Source of the DNA: Clostridium sp.
Lineage (GTDB): Bacteria; Bacillota; Clostridia; Clostridiales; Clostridiaceae
Length of the DNA: 52,944 bases
Reading direction: 5' to 3'
Assembly (NCBI RefSeq): GCF_018372875.1
Contig: NZ_JAHAIF010000018.1
Location: 1-52,944, forward strand
Shown here: in pieces, positions 19,925 to 27,096 of the stretch
How positions within the stretch are numbered: the stretch's first letter is position 1
Layout of the letters: the number at the start of each line of letters is the position of its first letter
Notes under the pieces: model-generated
Databases searched by the model: none
What the model was told of the DNA's origin: nothing
The model's input: the letters and a program-made list of their open reading frames with translations, nothing else
Made by a program: the position numbers and the translations under genes

Positions 19925-19953
19925 TTGACACGCCCGTAAGCGTGTATTATAAT
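19925..19953 (+). promoter_or_regulatory. Sigma-A promoter of rplM-rpsI
   Basis: TTGACA (19925-19930) and TATAAT (19948-19953) match the consensus exactly with a 17-base spacer. The spacer and -35 box contain an inverted repeat, ACACGC (19928-19933) with GCGTGT (19940-19945), which could be fortuitous or an operator. Confidence 0.88.
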
Positions 19954-19974
19954 AATATTGTTTGTTAGAATATT

Positions 19975-20060
19975 TATGTATATAAGATCCACTAGCCCCG
20001 GGTCTTGACATAAATGCGGTAACTTTAAAGAGTGAAGCTAAAATGTAAGTTCAGGGAGGG
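19975..20060 (+). promoter_or_regulatory. L13-type ribosomal leader upstream of rplM
   Basis: The roughly 100-nt leader between the promoter and rplM can fold. AGATCC and GGGTCT (about 19985-20004) form a first stem around ACTAGCCCC, and further complementary segments follow up to GGGAGGG. Low-GC Gram-positive bacteria carry a conserved L13 leader motif at this place; the match is by position and architecture and was not verified against a model. Confidence 0.6.
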
Positions 20061-20066
20061 AAAGAG

Positions 20067-20501
20067 ATGAAATCATACATTGCGAAAGCACAAGAAGTTG
20101 AAAGAAAATGGTATGTTGTAGATGCAGCTGGAAAGCCACTAGGAAGAGTTGCAAGCCAAGTTGCTTCAATATTAAGAGGAAAGAATAAGCCAACATTTAC
20201 TCCAAATGTTGACTGCGGAGATTTCGTTATCGTTATTAATGCAGAAAAGGTTGTTTTAACTGGTAAGAAGTTAGATCAAAAATTAATGAGAAAGCACAGC
20301 TTATATCCAGGTGGATTAAAGGAAACTCCATATAGAGAAGTACTAGATAAGAAACCTGAATTCGCTTTCGAAGAAGCAGTTAGAAGAATGCTTCCAAGTG
20401 GTGTTTTAGGAAGAAAGATGCTAACTAAGTTAAAAGTATATAGAGGTGCTGAACACAATCATTCAGCTCAAAAACCAGAAGTGCTTGAATTAAAGTACTA
20501 A
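20067..20501 (+). CDS. rplM: 50S ribosomal protein L13
   Basis: A 144-residue L13, an early 50S assembly protein. [20 protein letters not shown] at the N-terminus and the signature [20 protein letters not shown] are clear, followed by [21 protein letters not shown] precedes the ATG. It forms a two-gene operon with rpsI behind its own consensus promoter and leader. Confidence 0.98.
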   Translation: MKSYIAKAQEVERKWYVVDAAGKPLGRVASQVASILRGKNKPTFTPNVDCGDFVIVINAEKVVLTGKKLDQKLMRKHSLYPGGLKETPYREVLDKKPEFAFEEAVRRMLPSGVLGRKMLTKLKVYRGAEHNHSAQKPEVLELKY

Positions 20502-20526
20502 TACAAGCTCGGGAGGAGGAATAGAA

Positions 20527-20919
20527 ATGGCAAAAGTTCAATACATGGGTACTGGAAGAAGAAAGAAATCAGTTGCAAGAGTAAGACTTGTACCAGGAAG
20601 TGGTAAGGTTGTTGTTAATAAAAGAGATATCGAAAATTACTTTGGTTTAGAAACTTTAAGAGTAATAGTTAACCAACCATTAGTTTTAACAGGAACTAAG
20701 GATAAGTTTGATGTTTTAGTAAATGTTCATGGTGGAGGATTTACAGGTCAAGCTGGAGCTATCAGACACGGAATTACAAGAGCTTTAGTTAAAGCTGATG
20801 AAGCTTTAAAGCCAGAATTAAAGAAGGCTGGATTCTTAACAAGAGATCCAAGAATGAAGGAAAGAAAGAAATACGGTCTTAAGAAAGCAAGAAGAGCTCC
20901 ACAATTCTCAAAGAGATAA
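20527..20919 (+). CDS. rpsI: 30S ribosomal protein S9
   Basis: A 130-residue S9 of the 30S head. The N-terminal [20 protein letters not shown], the signature [15 protein letters not shown] and the conserved tail [11 protein letters not shown], whose last residues reach the P-site tRNA, are intact. GGGAGGAGG precedes the ATG. It is the last chromosomal gene before the prophage; the integration left rpsI and its terminator untouched. Confidence 0.98.
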   Translation: MAKVQYMGTGRRKKSVARVRLVPGSGKVVVNKRDIENYFGLETLRVIVNQPLVLTGTKDKFDVLVNVHGGGFTGQAGAIRHGITRALVKADEALKPELKKAGFLTRDPRMKERKKYGLKKARRAPQFSKR

Positions 20920-20934
20920 TATTGCGAGTTTTTC

Positions 20935-20968
20935 AAATCCCACAAACCAAGTGTTTGTGGGATTTTTC
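20935..20968 (+). terminator. Strong terminator after rpsI
   Basis: AAATCCCACAAAC (20935-20947) pairs perfectly over 13 bases with GTTTGTGGGATTT (20953-20965), followed by T residues. Because the arms begin with A and end with T it may stop transcription from both directions. It separates rpsI from the convergent prophage integrase. Confidence 0.92.
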
Positions 20969-21007
20969 TTTATATAAAAATAAATAAAAACTTCTGTTTT
21001 TAAGTCT

Positions 21008-21029
21008 ATAACTAACATATAACTAACGT
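21008..21029. repeat. Tandem 11-bp repeat at the left prophage end
   Basis: ATAACTAACAT (21008-21018) is followed directly by ATAACTAACGT (21019-21029), ten of eleven bases identical. It lies between the rpsI terminator and the end of the integrase gene, where attL is expected. The repeats resemble arm-type integrase or excisionase binding sites. The attachment core cannot be fixed because attR is outside the window. Confidence 0.45.
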
Positions 21030-21043
21030 ATCTCTAACAAATA

Positions 21044-22066
21044 CTATATTAAATTAATGGCTTTTCTTAGTTCTTCAATGTCCTTATGGGTATAAATTTT
21101 CTCAGTAGTTTCATAGCTACTGTGACCTATTATTTTCTTTATAGATGTTCTATTTGCATCAGCATTATTCATTAAGGTTGCAAAGGTATGACGTGCATCA
21201 TGAGGTCTATGATCCATATTAAGTTGTTCCATTATAGGTATAAATCTTTCTCTATAATAATTATCATATTTCATTGGTTTGTTTCTAGAGTTAACTATTA
21301 AATACTCATGTCCTTCTTCCAATCGATTTTTTATAAAAGGAAGAATCTTTTTATTTATAGGTATTATTCTATTTTTACCTGCATCAGTTTTAATTCCACC
21401 TGTAATAATTTCATTTTCTAAGTCAATATCTGTGGATTTTATTAATAGTAACTCTCCAATTCTAAGGCCAGAATAAATCATAATTAAGATTGTATCAACA
21501 AAAGGTATTTCATCTACTACTTTAAATAACCTTTTTATTTCTTTTTCAGAGAAAGGAACTCTCTTAATAGAATCAATTTTCTTACCAAGTTCAACGTAGT
21601 TAGAGTAATCTTTTTGTACAATATCATTCTTCATAGCATATTTATATAACTGATTATATAGGCTTTTAATCTTTCGTTGAGTACCATACCCTTTACCACA
21701 AGTATTTATTACATTTTGTAGGTGATTTGCTTTAATATCAACAAATCGTAATTCGTGCAGATCTTTAGAAGTATCATAAGCAGCATTATACCCATTTATA
21801 GCTGATTTGGATATATCTATATACTTTTCTTCGCTCCACTTAGTAAAAAGCTCAGAGAAGGTTATAGATGATGCATCAATGTCATAAGGATTTGCATTAT
21901 AATCAGCTAATGCTGTAAGTGCTAACTTTCTAGTTTCATAATATCCAATTGTTTTATATAGCTGCTTTCCTTCATCTGACCAGCCAATAGTTTTTCTGAC
22001 CATAAATGGCTTTCTTCTATTTCCTGATAATTTATAAACAGTTCCATAACCATTAGGTAATCTCAT
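21044..22066 (-). CDS. int: Prophage tyrosine integrase
   Basis: A 340-residue site-specific tyrosine recombinase that inserts and excises the prophage. The N-terminal 60 residues resemble an arm-site-binding domain (RLPNGYGTVYKL), followed by a core-binding helical domain and the catalytic domain. Catalytic residues are visible: arginine in YSGLRIGELL, HxxR in HDARHTFA, histidine in IGHSSYETT and the nucleophile tyrosine in EKIYTH. It is transcribed towards rpsI, with its stop about 75 bases from the rpsI terminator, so the attachment site is expected in that gap. Confidence 0.95.
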   Translation of the reverse strand: MRLPNGYGTVYKLSGNRRKPFMVRKTIGWSDEGKQLYKTIGYYETRKLALTALADYNANPYDIDASSITFSELFTKWSEEKYIDISKSAINGYNAAYDTSKDLHELRFVDIKANHLQNVINTCGKGYGTQRKIKSLYNQLYKYAMKNDIVQKDYSNYVELGKKIDSIKRVPFSEKEIKRLFKVVDEIPFVDTILIMIYSGLRIGELLLIKSTDIDLENEIITGGIKTDAGKNRIIPINKKILPFIKNRLEEGHEYLIVNSRNKPMKYDNYYRERFIPIMEQLNMDHRPHDARHTFATLMNNADANRTSIKKIIGHSSYETTEKIYTHKDIEELRKAINLI

Positions 22067-22170
22067 ATATATAACATCCTTTCAACTAATTTATTTTAAC
22101 TATACATAAAGTATTTATCTTAATTAAAGTGATTCAGAGTAAATATTACTCATTAAAATATGTATTATTG

Positions 22171-22662
22171 CTAAATATTACATTCTAAATACTGAACTTC
22201 ATGTCTACTAATAAGTTCTTTAACTTTATTAAGTCTAATTTCATCTATGCATATAGATAAAATCTTGTAATTTATGATTTCTTCAGTAACATTAAATTTT
22301 TCTGCAAGAGTATATGTGTTGTTTGCACAATCTAAAATAGCTTGTATAAATTCTTCATCACTAATAAAAAAGTTAGAAGCCCATAATCTTGCTTTAAGTT
22401 CTTCTTTTTGTTTCAATATATCTCCCAAATAAGAAGTTTCCTGTTTTATTAAGTTGCCTATAGTTTTAAAGTGATGACCAAGTTCTTCAGCAAGTATAGA
22501 GTAATACTCTTTTTCGGTACCAATATTTTTATTTATTCCTATAGTTGGATTTATTCCAGGAATATTAATATAAATTCCTGATGCTTCTGGAATTTTTAAC
22601 TCCTCATCTAAATTTATATTTTCTTTTTCAATTAGATCTAATAATTCTAGTCTTTTTCTCAT
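22171..22662 (-). CDS. ImmA/IrrE family metallopeptidase-like protein
   Basis: About 163 residues. The segment YYSILAEELGHHFKT matches the zinc-peptidase helix of ImmA/IrrE proteins, in which the first residue of the usual HExxH is glutamate here (EELGH), a variant common in clostridial phages. ImmA proteins inactivate cognate repressors to trigger induction. The start is taken at 22662 (MRKRLELLDLIEKENI); starts at 22674 and 22743 are also open. It is separated from the XRE repressor by three other genes, which is unusual. A palindromic AT-rich stretch lies just upstream. Confidence 0.75.
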   Translation of the reverse strand: MRKRLELLDLIEKENINLDEELKIPEASGIYINIPGINPTIGINKNIGTEKEYYSILAEELGHHFKTIGNLIKQETSYLGDILKQKEELKARLWASNFFISDEEFIQAILDCANNTYTLAEKFNVTEEIINYKILSICIDEIRLNKVKELISRHEVQYLECNI

Positions 22663-22687
22663 ATGTCTTTTCATCCCCTTGAATAAT

Positions 22688-22711
22688 ATGGTATATTTAT
22701 ATATATACCAT
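22688..22711. promoter_or_regulatory. AT-rich palindrome upstream of the ImmA-like gene
   Basis: ATGGTATAT (22688-22696) and ATATACCAT (22703-22711) are inverted repeats about 6 bases apart. It could be an operator or simply promoter-like AT-rich sequence. It lies inside the longest possible reading frame of the ImmA-like gene, supporting the shorter start. Confidence 0.35.
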
Positions 22712-22834
22712 GCAAACAAATGTTCGTCAAATTGGCATAACAACCTATTAATTTTTGTAAAAATAAGAAAAAAGTAAAAAAAACATTACTGATATAGTAT
22801 AATATATTAAAAAAGGTTAAATAGGAGGAAGCTT

Positions 22835-23596
22835 ATGATTAAAGTTTTATTGGATGTTATTTTTAATATAATACTGCCTTTTGGAATAATACTAGTATCA
22901 TATGCTTTGAATATAGAAGAGAGTTTAGCATCACTATTTATAACGTTAATTCCTATAGTAATCTTGTCATTTTCATACTACTCTAATAAACCAAGCATTT
23001 ATATAAAAATATTAACTATAATAAAGTGCAGAAGTAATGTTAAATTAAATTTCAAGTATTATTCTGAACTTGGATTTACCAATGGATATAATTTTAAAAA
23101 ATTAGTGGATGACTATTGTTGTGCAATGAAAAAATATTCACCAGCAAGAATTACAAAGTATCAAGAAGGAGAGTATTGTTACCAGGCCAGTATTAATGTA
23201 GACTCAGTAATTTATGAATTTAATTATAATCCAGAGTATGAAGAATTCAATTTTTATATAGATACAAAAATTAGTTTGGGATTATTTATTAAGGAAATAA
23301 AGAAGATTGCAAAAGTATTTGATGAAGTTTCTAGGATAAACAATGGAGTGTCTTTTTGTAACAATATCAGCGATATTAAGATTTCATTTATTAATACTTA
23401 TGATAATAGTGATATAAGAAATCCTTTTATGTATAGGATGTATAATGATTTTTCAGTTATTAGAACAATTTTAGAATATAAAACAAAAAGAAATACTATT
23501 GTTATACTTGATAATAATAATATTTCTTATAAAAGTAAAAATAACATATTAGATTTTATAGAAGATGTTAAGAAACAGATGTCATTGCTGGGGTAA
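22835..23596 (+). CDS. Predicted membrane protein, unknown function
   Basis: A 253-residue protein I do not recognise. The first 50 residues contain two hydrophobic segments (ILPFGIILVSYAL and SLFITLIPIVILSFSYY), so it is probably membrane anchored with a cytoplasmic remainder of mixed alpha/beta character. It is transcribed opposite to its neighbours in the lysogeny block, behind a possible -10 box TATAAT (22798-22803), which suggests its own expression in the lysogen. Its last 29 bases overlap the next gene tail to tail. A superinfection-exclusion or lysogenic-conversion role is only a guess. Confidence 0.7.
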   Translation: MIKVLLDVIFNIILPFGIILVSYALNIEESLASLFITLIPIVILSFSYYSNKPSIYIKILTIIKCRSNVKLNFKYYSELGFTNGYNFKKLVDDYCCAMKKYSPARITKYQEGEYCYQASINVDSVIYEFNYNPEYEEFNFYIDTKISLGLFIKEIKKIAKVFDEVSRINNGVSFCNNISDIKISFINTYDNSDIRNPFMYRMYNDFSVIRTILEYKTKRNTIVILDNNNISYKSKNNILDFIEDVKKQMSLLG

Positions 23597-24254
23597 TTAG
23601 ATTCATATATATATAATCTAGTGCTGTTAGGGCATCTGTTTCATTAATTTTATCATAGAATATAATTCCGCCATCTTTTGTAATCATAATTTTTAAATTT
23701 TTTCCATTATAATTATATATAAGAGTTATATTAGTAACAGTTCCTTCGGTAAGCAAGTCTTGATATTTTGAAGACTCTTCAACTTTATTTCCCATTAGTA
23801 GCAGAGATTTTACATTAGTATCTAATAAGTTACCAAACCATATTCCTTTTATGTCTAAAGCATTTTGATTGTCTATTATATTTTTAAAATCAATATTAAC
23901 TTTGTTATAAGTTAGTTCTACAGATTTATTAAACGTTTTTTCAAATTGATTAAACAATGACTTTTTTGAATGAAAGTATAGGCAAGAAGTATTAGTTGAA
24001 TAATATACATCGCTATATCGTATGGAGATAAACTGTTCAAATTCATCATTTCGTCCATAAGCTCTACCGGTTATTTTTTCTATATTTTCACTTGTCATTT
24101 TATATTTATCGTATCCTTCAATTAATGGCTCTGTAATAAGTTTTAGTTCTACTATTGGTTGATCATCACGTTCTCCTAAAGCTAATTGTTGAGCAGATGA
24201 CAGTCTAGGTACAGTAGTATATGTTTTTGTTTTTAATATGTAATAAGGCTCCAT
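23568..24254 (-). CDS. Hypothetical protein in the lysogeny block
   Basis: A 228-residue soluble protein that I cannot assign. It has no signal peptide, membrane segment or known motif that I can see. Start 24254 (MEPYYILKTK) is chosen because GGAGG lies about 7 bases before it; a start four codons upstream overlaps that site. Its 3' end overlaps the end of the convergent membrane-protein gene by 29 bases, so the two may interfere through antisense transcription. It appears to be co-oriented with the BRCT-protein gene upstream of it. Confidence 0.65.
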   Translation of the reverse strand: MEPYYILKTKTYTTVPRLSSAQQLALGERDDQPIVELKLITEPLIEGYDKYKMTSENIEKITGRAYGRNDEFEQFISIRYSDVYYSTNTSCLYFHSKKSLFNQFEKTFNKSVELTYNKVNIDFKNIIDNQNALDIKGIWFGNLLDTNVKSLLLMGNKVEESSKYQDLLTEGTVTNITLIYNYNGKNLKIMITKDGGIIFYDKINETDALTALDYIYMNLITPAMTSVS

Positions 24255-24344
24255 AAAATCCTCCATTAATAATAATAAATAAAAATGTTATTTAGCTTTC
24301 TTGTGATAATCAATTTTATAAATATTTTAATTAAAGAGATTGAA

Positions 24345-25253
24345 CTAAGCAAGATCTTCAATTGCATCCCAGAAATCATTTTCGTGAATAATTATTACTT
24401 TAGCACCTGATTTTCTAAGGTTTAAAGCTTGTTCAACTTTTCTTCCATAACAAGAATAAGCCCAGCATGGGTTACCACCATTGCCTATAATTAAGTAATC
24501 TGTTTTAGAGCTTATATTATTTCTAAATGTTCCATGTAGAGAAGTTATTATATTTTTAAATCCATCTCTTGTGGTTTTAGTTGAAGCACCTGTGAAGCAA
24601 AATGTTTTATTTTCAAATGTAATATCTGGACAAATAGAACATACTCCACTAATTGTATAATCTTCTTTTAATTTCTCTATATCTTTAAAATTTATATTTG
24701 TTTCAATAGAATTATCTACAAATTCAGAAAAGAATACTTTTAAAACATTTATTTCATCTTCAGTTATTATTCCATCACTTAAAATTGAAGTTAATAAAGT
24801 GTTGATTTCATCATATGGATAATAGCCTTCAAGATAATCGTTGGTAGAAATCCACTCTTTTAATTTTACTATTTCACTTTCAGATATGATGTTGTCTGCT
24901 AAAATTCCATGAAAAATTCCATGGAGTTTTTGTAGTGTCATAGTGATATGATCATAATAAGTATTGTCTTTTAAGAATTTATTACATACCCATAAAATAT
25001 CAGTAATTTCATCTTTGGTAAGAATATTGTCAGAGATGGATTCATTTATTAAAGGAATCAACTCATTAAATGGCTTTCTATTAGAAAATAAATTATTAGT
25101 ATCACTCCAAGCAGCTAATTCATCCAATTCAATATAATTAGTTTCATCATCAATAACAATACCTTCTAGAATGCCTTTTAAAGTATTTAATGCTTTTTCA
25201 ATTTCACTTCTGGAAGTATATTGCCTATACTCCATATCTTCGTATTTACCCAT
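24345..25253 (-). CDS. BRCT-domain protein with EF-hand/TerB-like repeats
   Basis: A 302-residue protein. The C-terminal 90 residues form a bacterial BRCT domain of the DNA-ligase type: NKTFCFTGASTKTTRDGF, then KTDYLIIGN and KVEQALNLRKSGAKVIIIHE. The N-terminal 190 residues contain four spaced repeats with a D-x-x-I-x-x-x-E pattern (for example SDNILTKDEITDIL and SDGIITEDEINVLKVF), like tellurite-resistance TerB helices. BRCT domains bind DNA ends or nicks or mediate protein contacts. In a lysogeny block this may be a DNA-repair or defence accessory; its function is unknown. GGAGG precedes the ATG. Confidence 0.8.
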   Translation of the reverse strand: MGKYEDMEYRQYTSRSEIEKALNTLKGILEGIVIDDETNYIELDELAAWSDTNNLFSNRKPFNELIPLINESISDNILTKDEITDILWVCNKFLKDNTYYDHITMTLQKLHGIFHGILADNIISESEIVKLKEWISTNDYLEGYYPYDEINTLLTSILSDGIITEDEINVLKVFFSEFVDNSIETNINFKDIEKLKEDYTISGVCSICPDITFENKTFCFTGASTKTTRDGFKNIITSLHGTFRNNISSKTDYLIIGNGGNPCWAYSCYGRKVEQALNLRKSGAKVIIIHENDFWDAIEDLA

Positions 25254-25315
25254 AATAACCTCCTATAATAAAAAATATATATTATGTAAAATATTACATC
25301 AAAGCTTAAAAATAT

Positions 25316-25337
25316 AGGTGCTCGCTATGAACACCTT
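25316..25337 (-). terminator. Hairpin after the repressor gene
   Basis: Read on the minus strand, AGGTGTTC pairs with GAGCACCT around ATAGC with one A-C mismatch, followed by TATATTTTT. It lies about 45 bases after the repressor stop and is a likely terminator. A near-identical hairpin, AAGGTGTTC-ATAAC-GAACACCTT, recurs at 33716-33738. Confidence 0.6.
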
Positions 25338-25382
25338 AAAATTTGTACCTTATTGTCAATAAGAAGTGAAAAAATAAAAAGA

Positions 25383-25703
25383 TTACTTCTTATATTTTTG
25401 TTTTATATATTCTATATAATTCTCAATTTCTTTCCTAGCTTCATCAGGAAGATCCTTATAATCATAATCACTATGAAGAGCAATTGTTTCTTCGCTAGAA
25501 TTATAATTTCTATTATTAGAAATGCCTAAAAGATAGTCAGCAGAAACATTGAAAAACGATGACATTGATTTAATTAAATCATTATCCATATCTCTAATTC
25601 CTTTTTCATAATGACTAATTGATTGCTGAGAGATATTAAAAGTTTCAGCTAATTTTGATTGGCTCATTTTCTTTTCAAGCCTTAATTCCTTTAATCTATT
25701 CAT
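25383..25703 (-). CDS. XRE-family phage repressor (CI-like)
   Basis: A 106-residue protein with an N-terminal Cro/CI helix-turn-helix (MSQSKLAETFNISQQSISHYEKG, quoted across residues about 15-37, split here as MSQSKLAETFN and ISQQSISHYEKG). The C-terminal part is charged and probably dimerises. It is transcribed divergently from a small Cro-like gene, the classic immunity switch. The start at 25703 is placed 6 bases after GAGGTG; an in-frame GTG at 25712 is inside that site. Three operator-like dyads lie in the intergenic region. It would hold the lytic promoter at 25773 shut. Confidence 0.88.
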   Translation of the reverse strand: MNRLKELRLEKKMSQSKLAETFNISQQSISHYEKGIRDMDNDLIKSMSSFFNVSADYLLGISNNRNYNSSEETIALHSDYDYKDLPDEARKEIENYIEYIKQKYKK

Positions 25704-25726
25704 TTTAAACACCTCATTAATATTTT

Positions 25727-25828
25727 ACTACTTATTGGAGTGAAAGTTTACAATTATTTGTTGTTAAAAGTATTGACATACTACAAAATGGAGTATATTA
25801 TATAAATATAATCACTACAAAACGTAGT
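25727..25828. promoter_or_regulatory. Immunity operators O1-O3
   Basis: Three 15-bp dyads fit ACTAC-N5-GTAGT: O1 ACTACTTATTGGAGT (25727-25741), O2 ACTACAAAATGGAGT (25780-25794) and O3 ACTACAAAACGTAGT (25814-25828, perfect dyad). O2 fills the spacer of the rightward promoter, O3 lies just downstream of its -10 box, and O1 lies on the repressor side. This is the arrangement expected for repression of the lytic promoter and autoregulation. Confidence 0.78.
25773..25801 (+). promoter_or_regulatory. Rightward (lytic) promoter
   Basis: TTGACA (25773-25778) and TATTAT (25796-25801) with a 17-base spacer occupied by operator O2. It would transcribe the Cro-like gene and the early genes behind it. 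Confidence 0.8.
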
Positions 25829-25843
25829 AAAAGGAGGCTAGAG

Positions 25844-26038
25844 ATGAGAGAAAAATTGATTGAAGTACGAGGAGATAAAAGTCAAAGTGATGTGGCAGAA
25901 GTTCTTGGCATATCACAGAAAACACTAAGTGCTATTGAACGTGGATATAGGAATCCTAGTGTTGAGTTGATGAAGAAACTTCAAGATTACTACAAAGTTA
26001 GTATGATTGACTTGTTTAATGATATTTTTAAGTTTTAA
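25844..26038 (+). CDS. Cro-like XRE-family regulator
   Basis: A 64-residue, single-domain helix-turn-helix protein (KSQSDVAEVLGISQKTLSAI). Its size and its place directly behind the divergent operator region fit a Cro-like antirepressor of the immunity switch. AAAGGAGGC precedes the ATG. A fourth dyad of the same family lies immediately after its stop. Confidence 0.85.
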   Translation: MREKLIEVRGDKSQSDVAEVLGISQKTLSAIERGYRNPSVELMKKLQDYYKVSMIDLFNDIFKF

Positions 26039-26039
26039 T

Positions 26040-26054
26040 ACTACATTTTGTTGT
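26040..26054. promoter_or_regulatory. Operator-like site O4
   Basis: ACTACATTTTGTTGT fits the O1-O3 dyad with one arm mismatch. It lies between the Cro-like gene and the next regulator gene and may give an additional repressor-sensitive step. Confidence 0.5.
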
Positions 26055-26090
26055 TGTTACATATTTTAATATATTTAAGGAGGAAAGAGA

Positions 26091-26525
26091 ATGGTGAGTG
26101 AATACAGAAATATTTACCAAATTGCTAGAGAAAGTACAGGATTAACACAAGAAAAAGCATCTGAATACATGGATATATCAGTTGATAGTTTAAGAGCATA
26201 TGAAGGAGGTAAAAGAATACCACCAGATAGGGTAGTTATTAAGATGATTGAAATATATGATACTCAATATTTGGCTTATCAGCATCTTAAGACTAGTGAT
26301 GAAGTAGGAAGAGAATATTTGCCTAGTATAGAGATTAAAGACTTGCCAGTAGCTATATTAAGGTTGCAAAAGGAAGTCAGTGATTTCATTAAATTAAAGG
26401 ATGAAATGATTGATATAACCTGTGATGGAATTATAGATGATGAAGAAAGACCAAGATGGATGTTAATAACTAAGGAGCTTGATGATGTTGTTGAAGCAAT
26501 TATGGCTTTAAAATTTGCAAGATAG
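26091..26525 (+). CDS. XRE-family early regulator
   Basis: A 144-residue protein with an N-terminal helix-turn-helix (LTQEKASEYMDISVDSLRAY) and a longer C-terminal region, EIKDLPVAILRLQKEVSDF, that recurs in clostridial and bacillary phage regulators. It is the second rightward gene after the Cro-like one and probably modulates early transcription. GGAGGAAAG precedes the ATG. The target is not known. Confidence 0.75.
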   Translation: MVSEYRNIYQIARESTGLTQEKASEYMDISVDSLRAYEGGKRIPPDRVVIKMIEIYDTQYLAYQHLKTSDEVGREYLPSIEIKDLPVAILRLQKEVSDFIKLKDEMIDITCDGIIDDEERPRWMLITKELDDVVEAIMALKFAR

Positions 26526-26536
26526 GAGTGATATAT

Positions 26537-26761
26537 ATGGTTGGAAATATAAAAGTAGTAGATGCAGCAAGAATAATGGGGAAATCTCAACAATTTGTAA
26601 GGATTGGATTACAAAGAGGCTTATTGCCTTTTGGAACAGCTATACAAATGACTTCTATGTGGACATATCATATATCGCCTAAACTATTTTATGAATATAT
26701 GGGTCCAGAATTTAAGGAAATTATAGAAAAGGAGTGTAGTGATGGAAGAAAAGATAATTGA
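26537..26761 (+). CDS. Small HTH protein, excisionase-like
   Basis: A 74-residue protein. NIKVVDAARIMGKSQQFVRI followed by GLQRGLLPFG is a winged-helix or MerR/excisionase-type DNA-binding segment, with the pattern of phage Xis and TnpX-like proteins. Start 26537 is 8 bases after AGGAG; an in-frame GTG at 26528 is inside the site. Its end overlaps the next gene by 20 bases. It might act as excisionase for the distant integrase or as another regulator. Confidence 0.6.
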   Translation: MVGNIKVVDAARIMGKSQQFVRIGLQRGLLPFGTAIQMTSMWTYHISPKLFYEYMGPEFKEIIEKECSDGRKDN

Positions 26762-27044
26762 TTTAATTGGAGAAATAACAAAATTAGCTATGAAGTTAAA
26801 TAGTAAATATGAAGATGATTTTTTTGTTAGATATTTAGGGCATACAAATGGGTTTGAGATATTTTATATTGATGGTGGATATAGAGAAAATGAGAGTTTT
26901 AAGCAAAAGCATTTAATCCTTTCATTTATTAAGAATACAGAAGAATATGTAGGGAAATTAGAAGGTGTAAAAGAATTGCTTTTAAAAAAGCTAGAAAATA
27001 AAAATGAACCTTTAGAAAAGGTTCAAAATCAAATAACAAAATAG
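26742..27044 (+). CDS. Early hypothetical protein
   Basis: A 100-residue protein, acidic and helical at both ends, with no motif that I recognise. It overlaps the preceding gene by 20 bases and uses AAAGGAG inside it. The 3' end of the gene contains a perfect hairpin, GAACCTTT (27006-27013) with AAAGGTTC (27017-27024), and a second hairpin straddles the stop codon. Early phage genes of this kind are often host-takeover or regulatory factors, which is not shown here. Confidence 0.65.
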   Translation: MEEKIIDLIGEITKLAMKLNSKYEDDFFVRYLGHTNGFEIFYIDGGYRENESFKQKHLILSFIKNTEEYVGKLEGVKELLLKKLENKNEPLEKVQNQITK

Positions 27045-27065
27045 ATACGGACGGCAATCCGTATC
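27044..27065. promoter_or_regulatory. Perfect dyad between early genes and actin-like gene
   Basis: GATACGGA (27044-27051) and TCCGTATC (27058-27065) form an 8-bp perfect inverted repeat around CGGCAA. No T run follows, so it may be an operator or a weak RNA hairpin ahead of the actin-like gene rather than a terminator. Confidence 0.5.
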
Positions 27066-27096
27066 TCCATTATAACATAAAAGGAGAGAAAAGAAA

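Noticed and set aside
23598..23620. Hairpin TAGATT/AATCTA at the convergent gene ends considered as bidirectional terminator
   Set aside because: Six AU-rich pairs with an eleven-base loop and no T run are too weak, and it lies within coding sequence.
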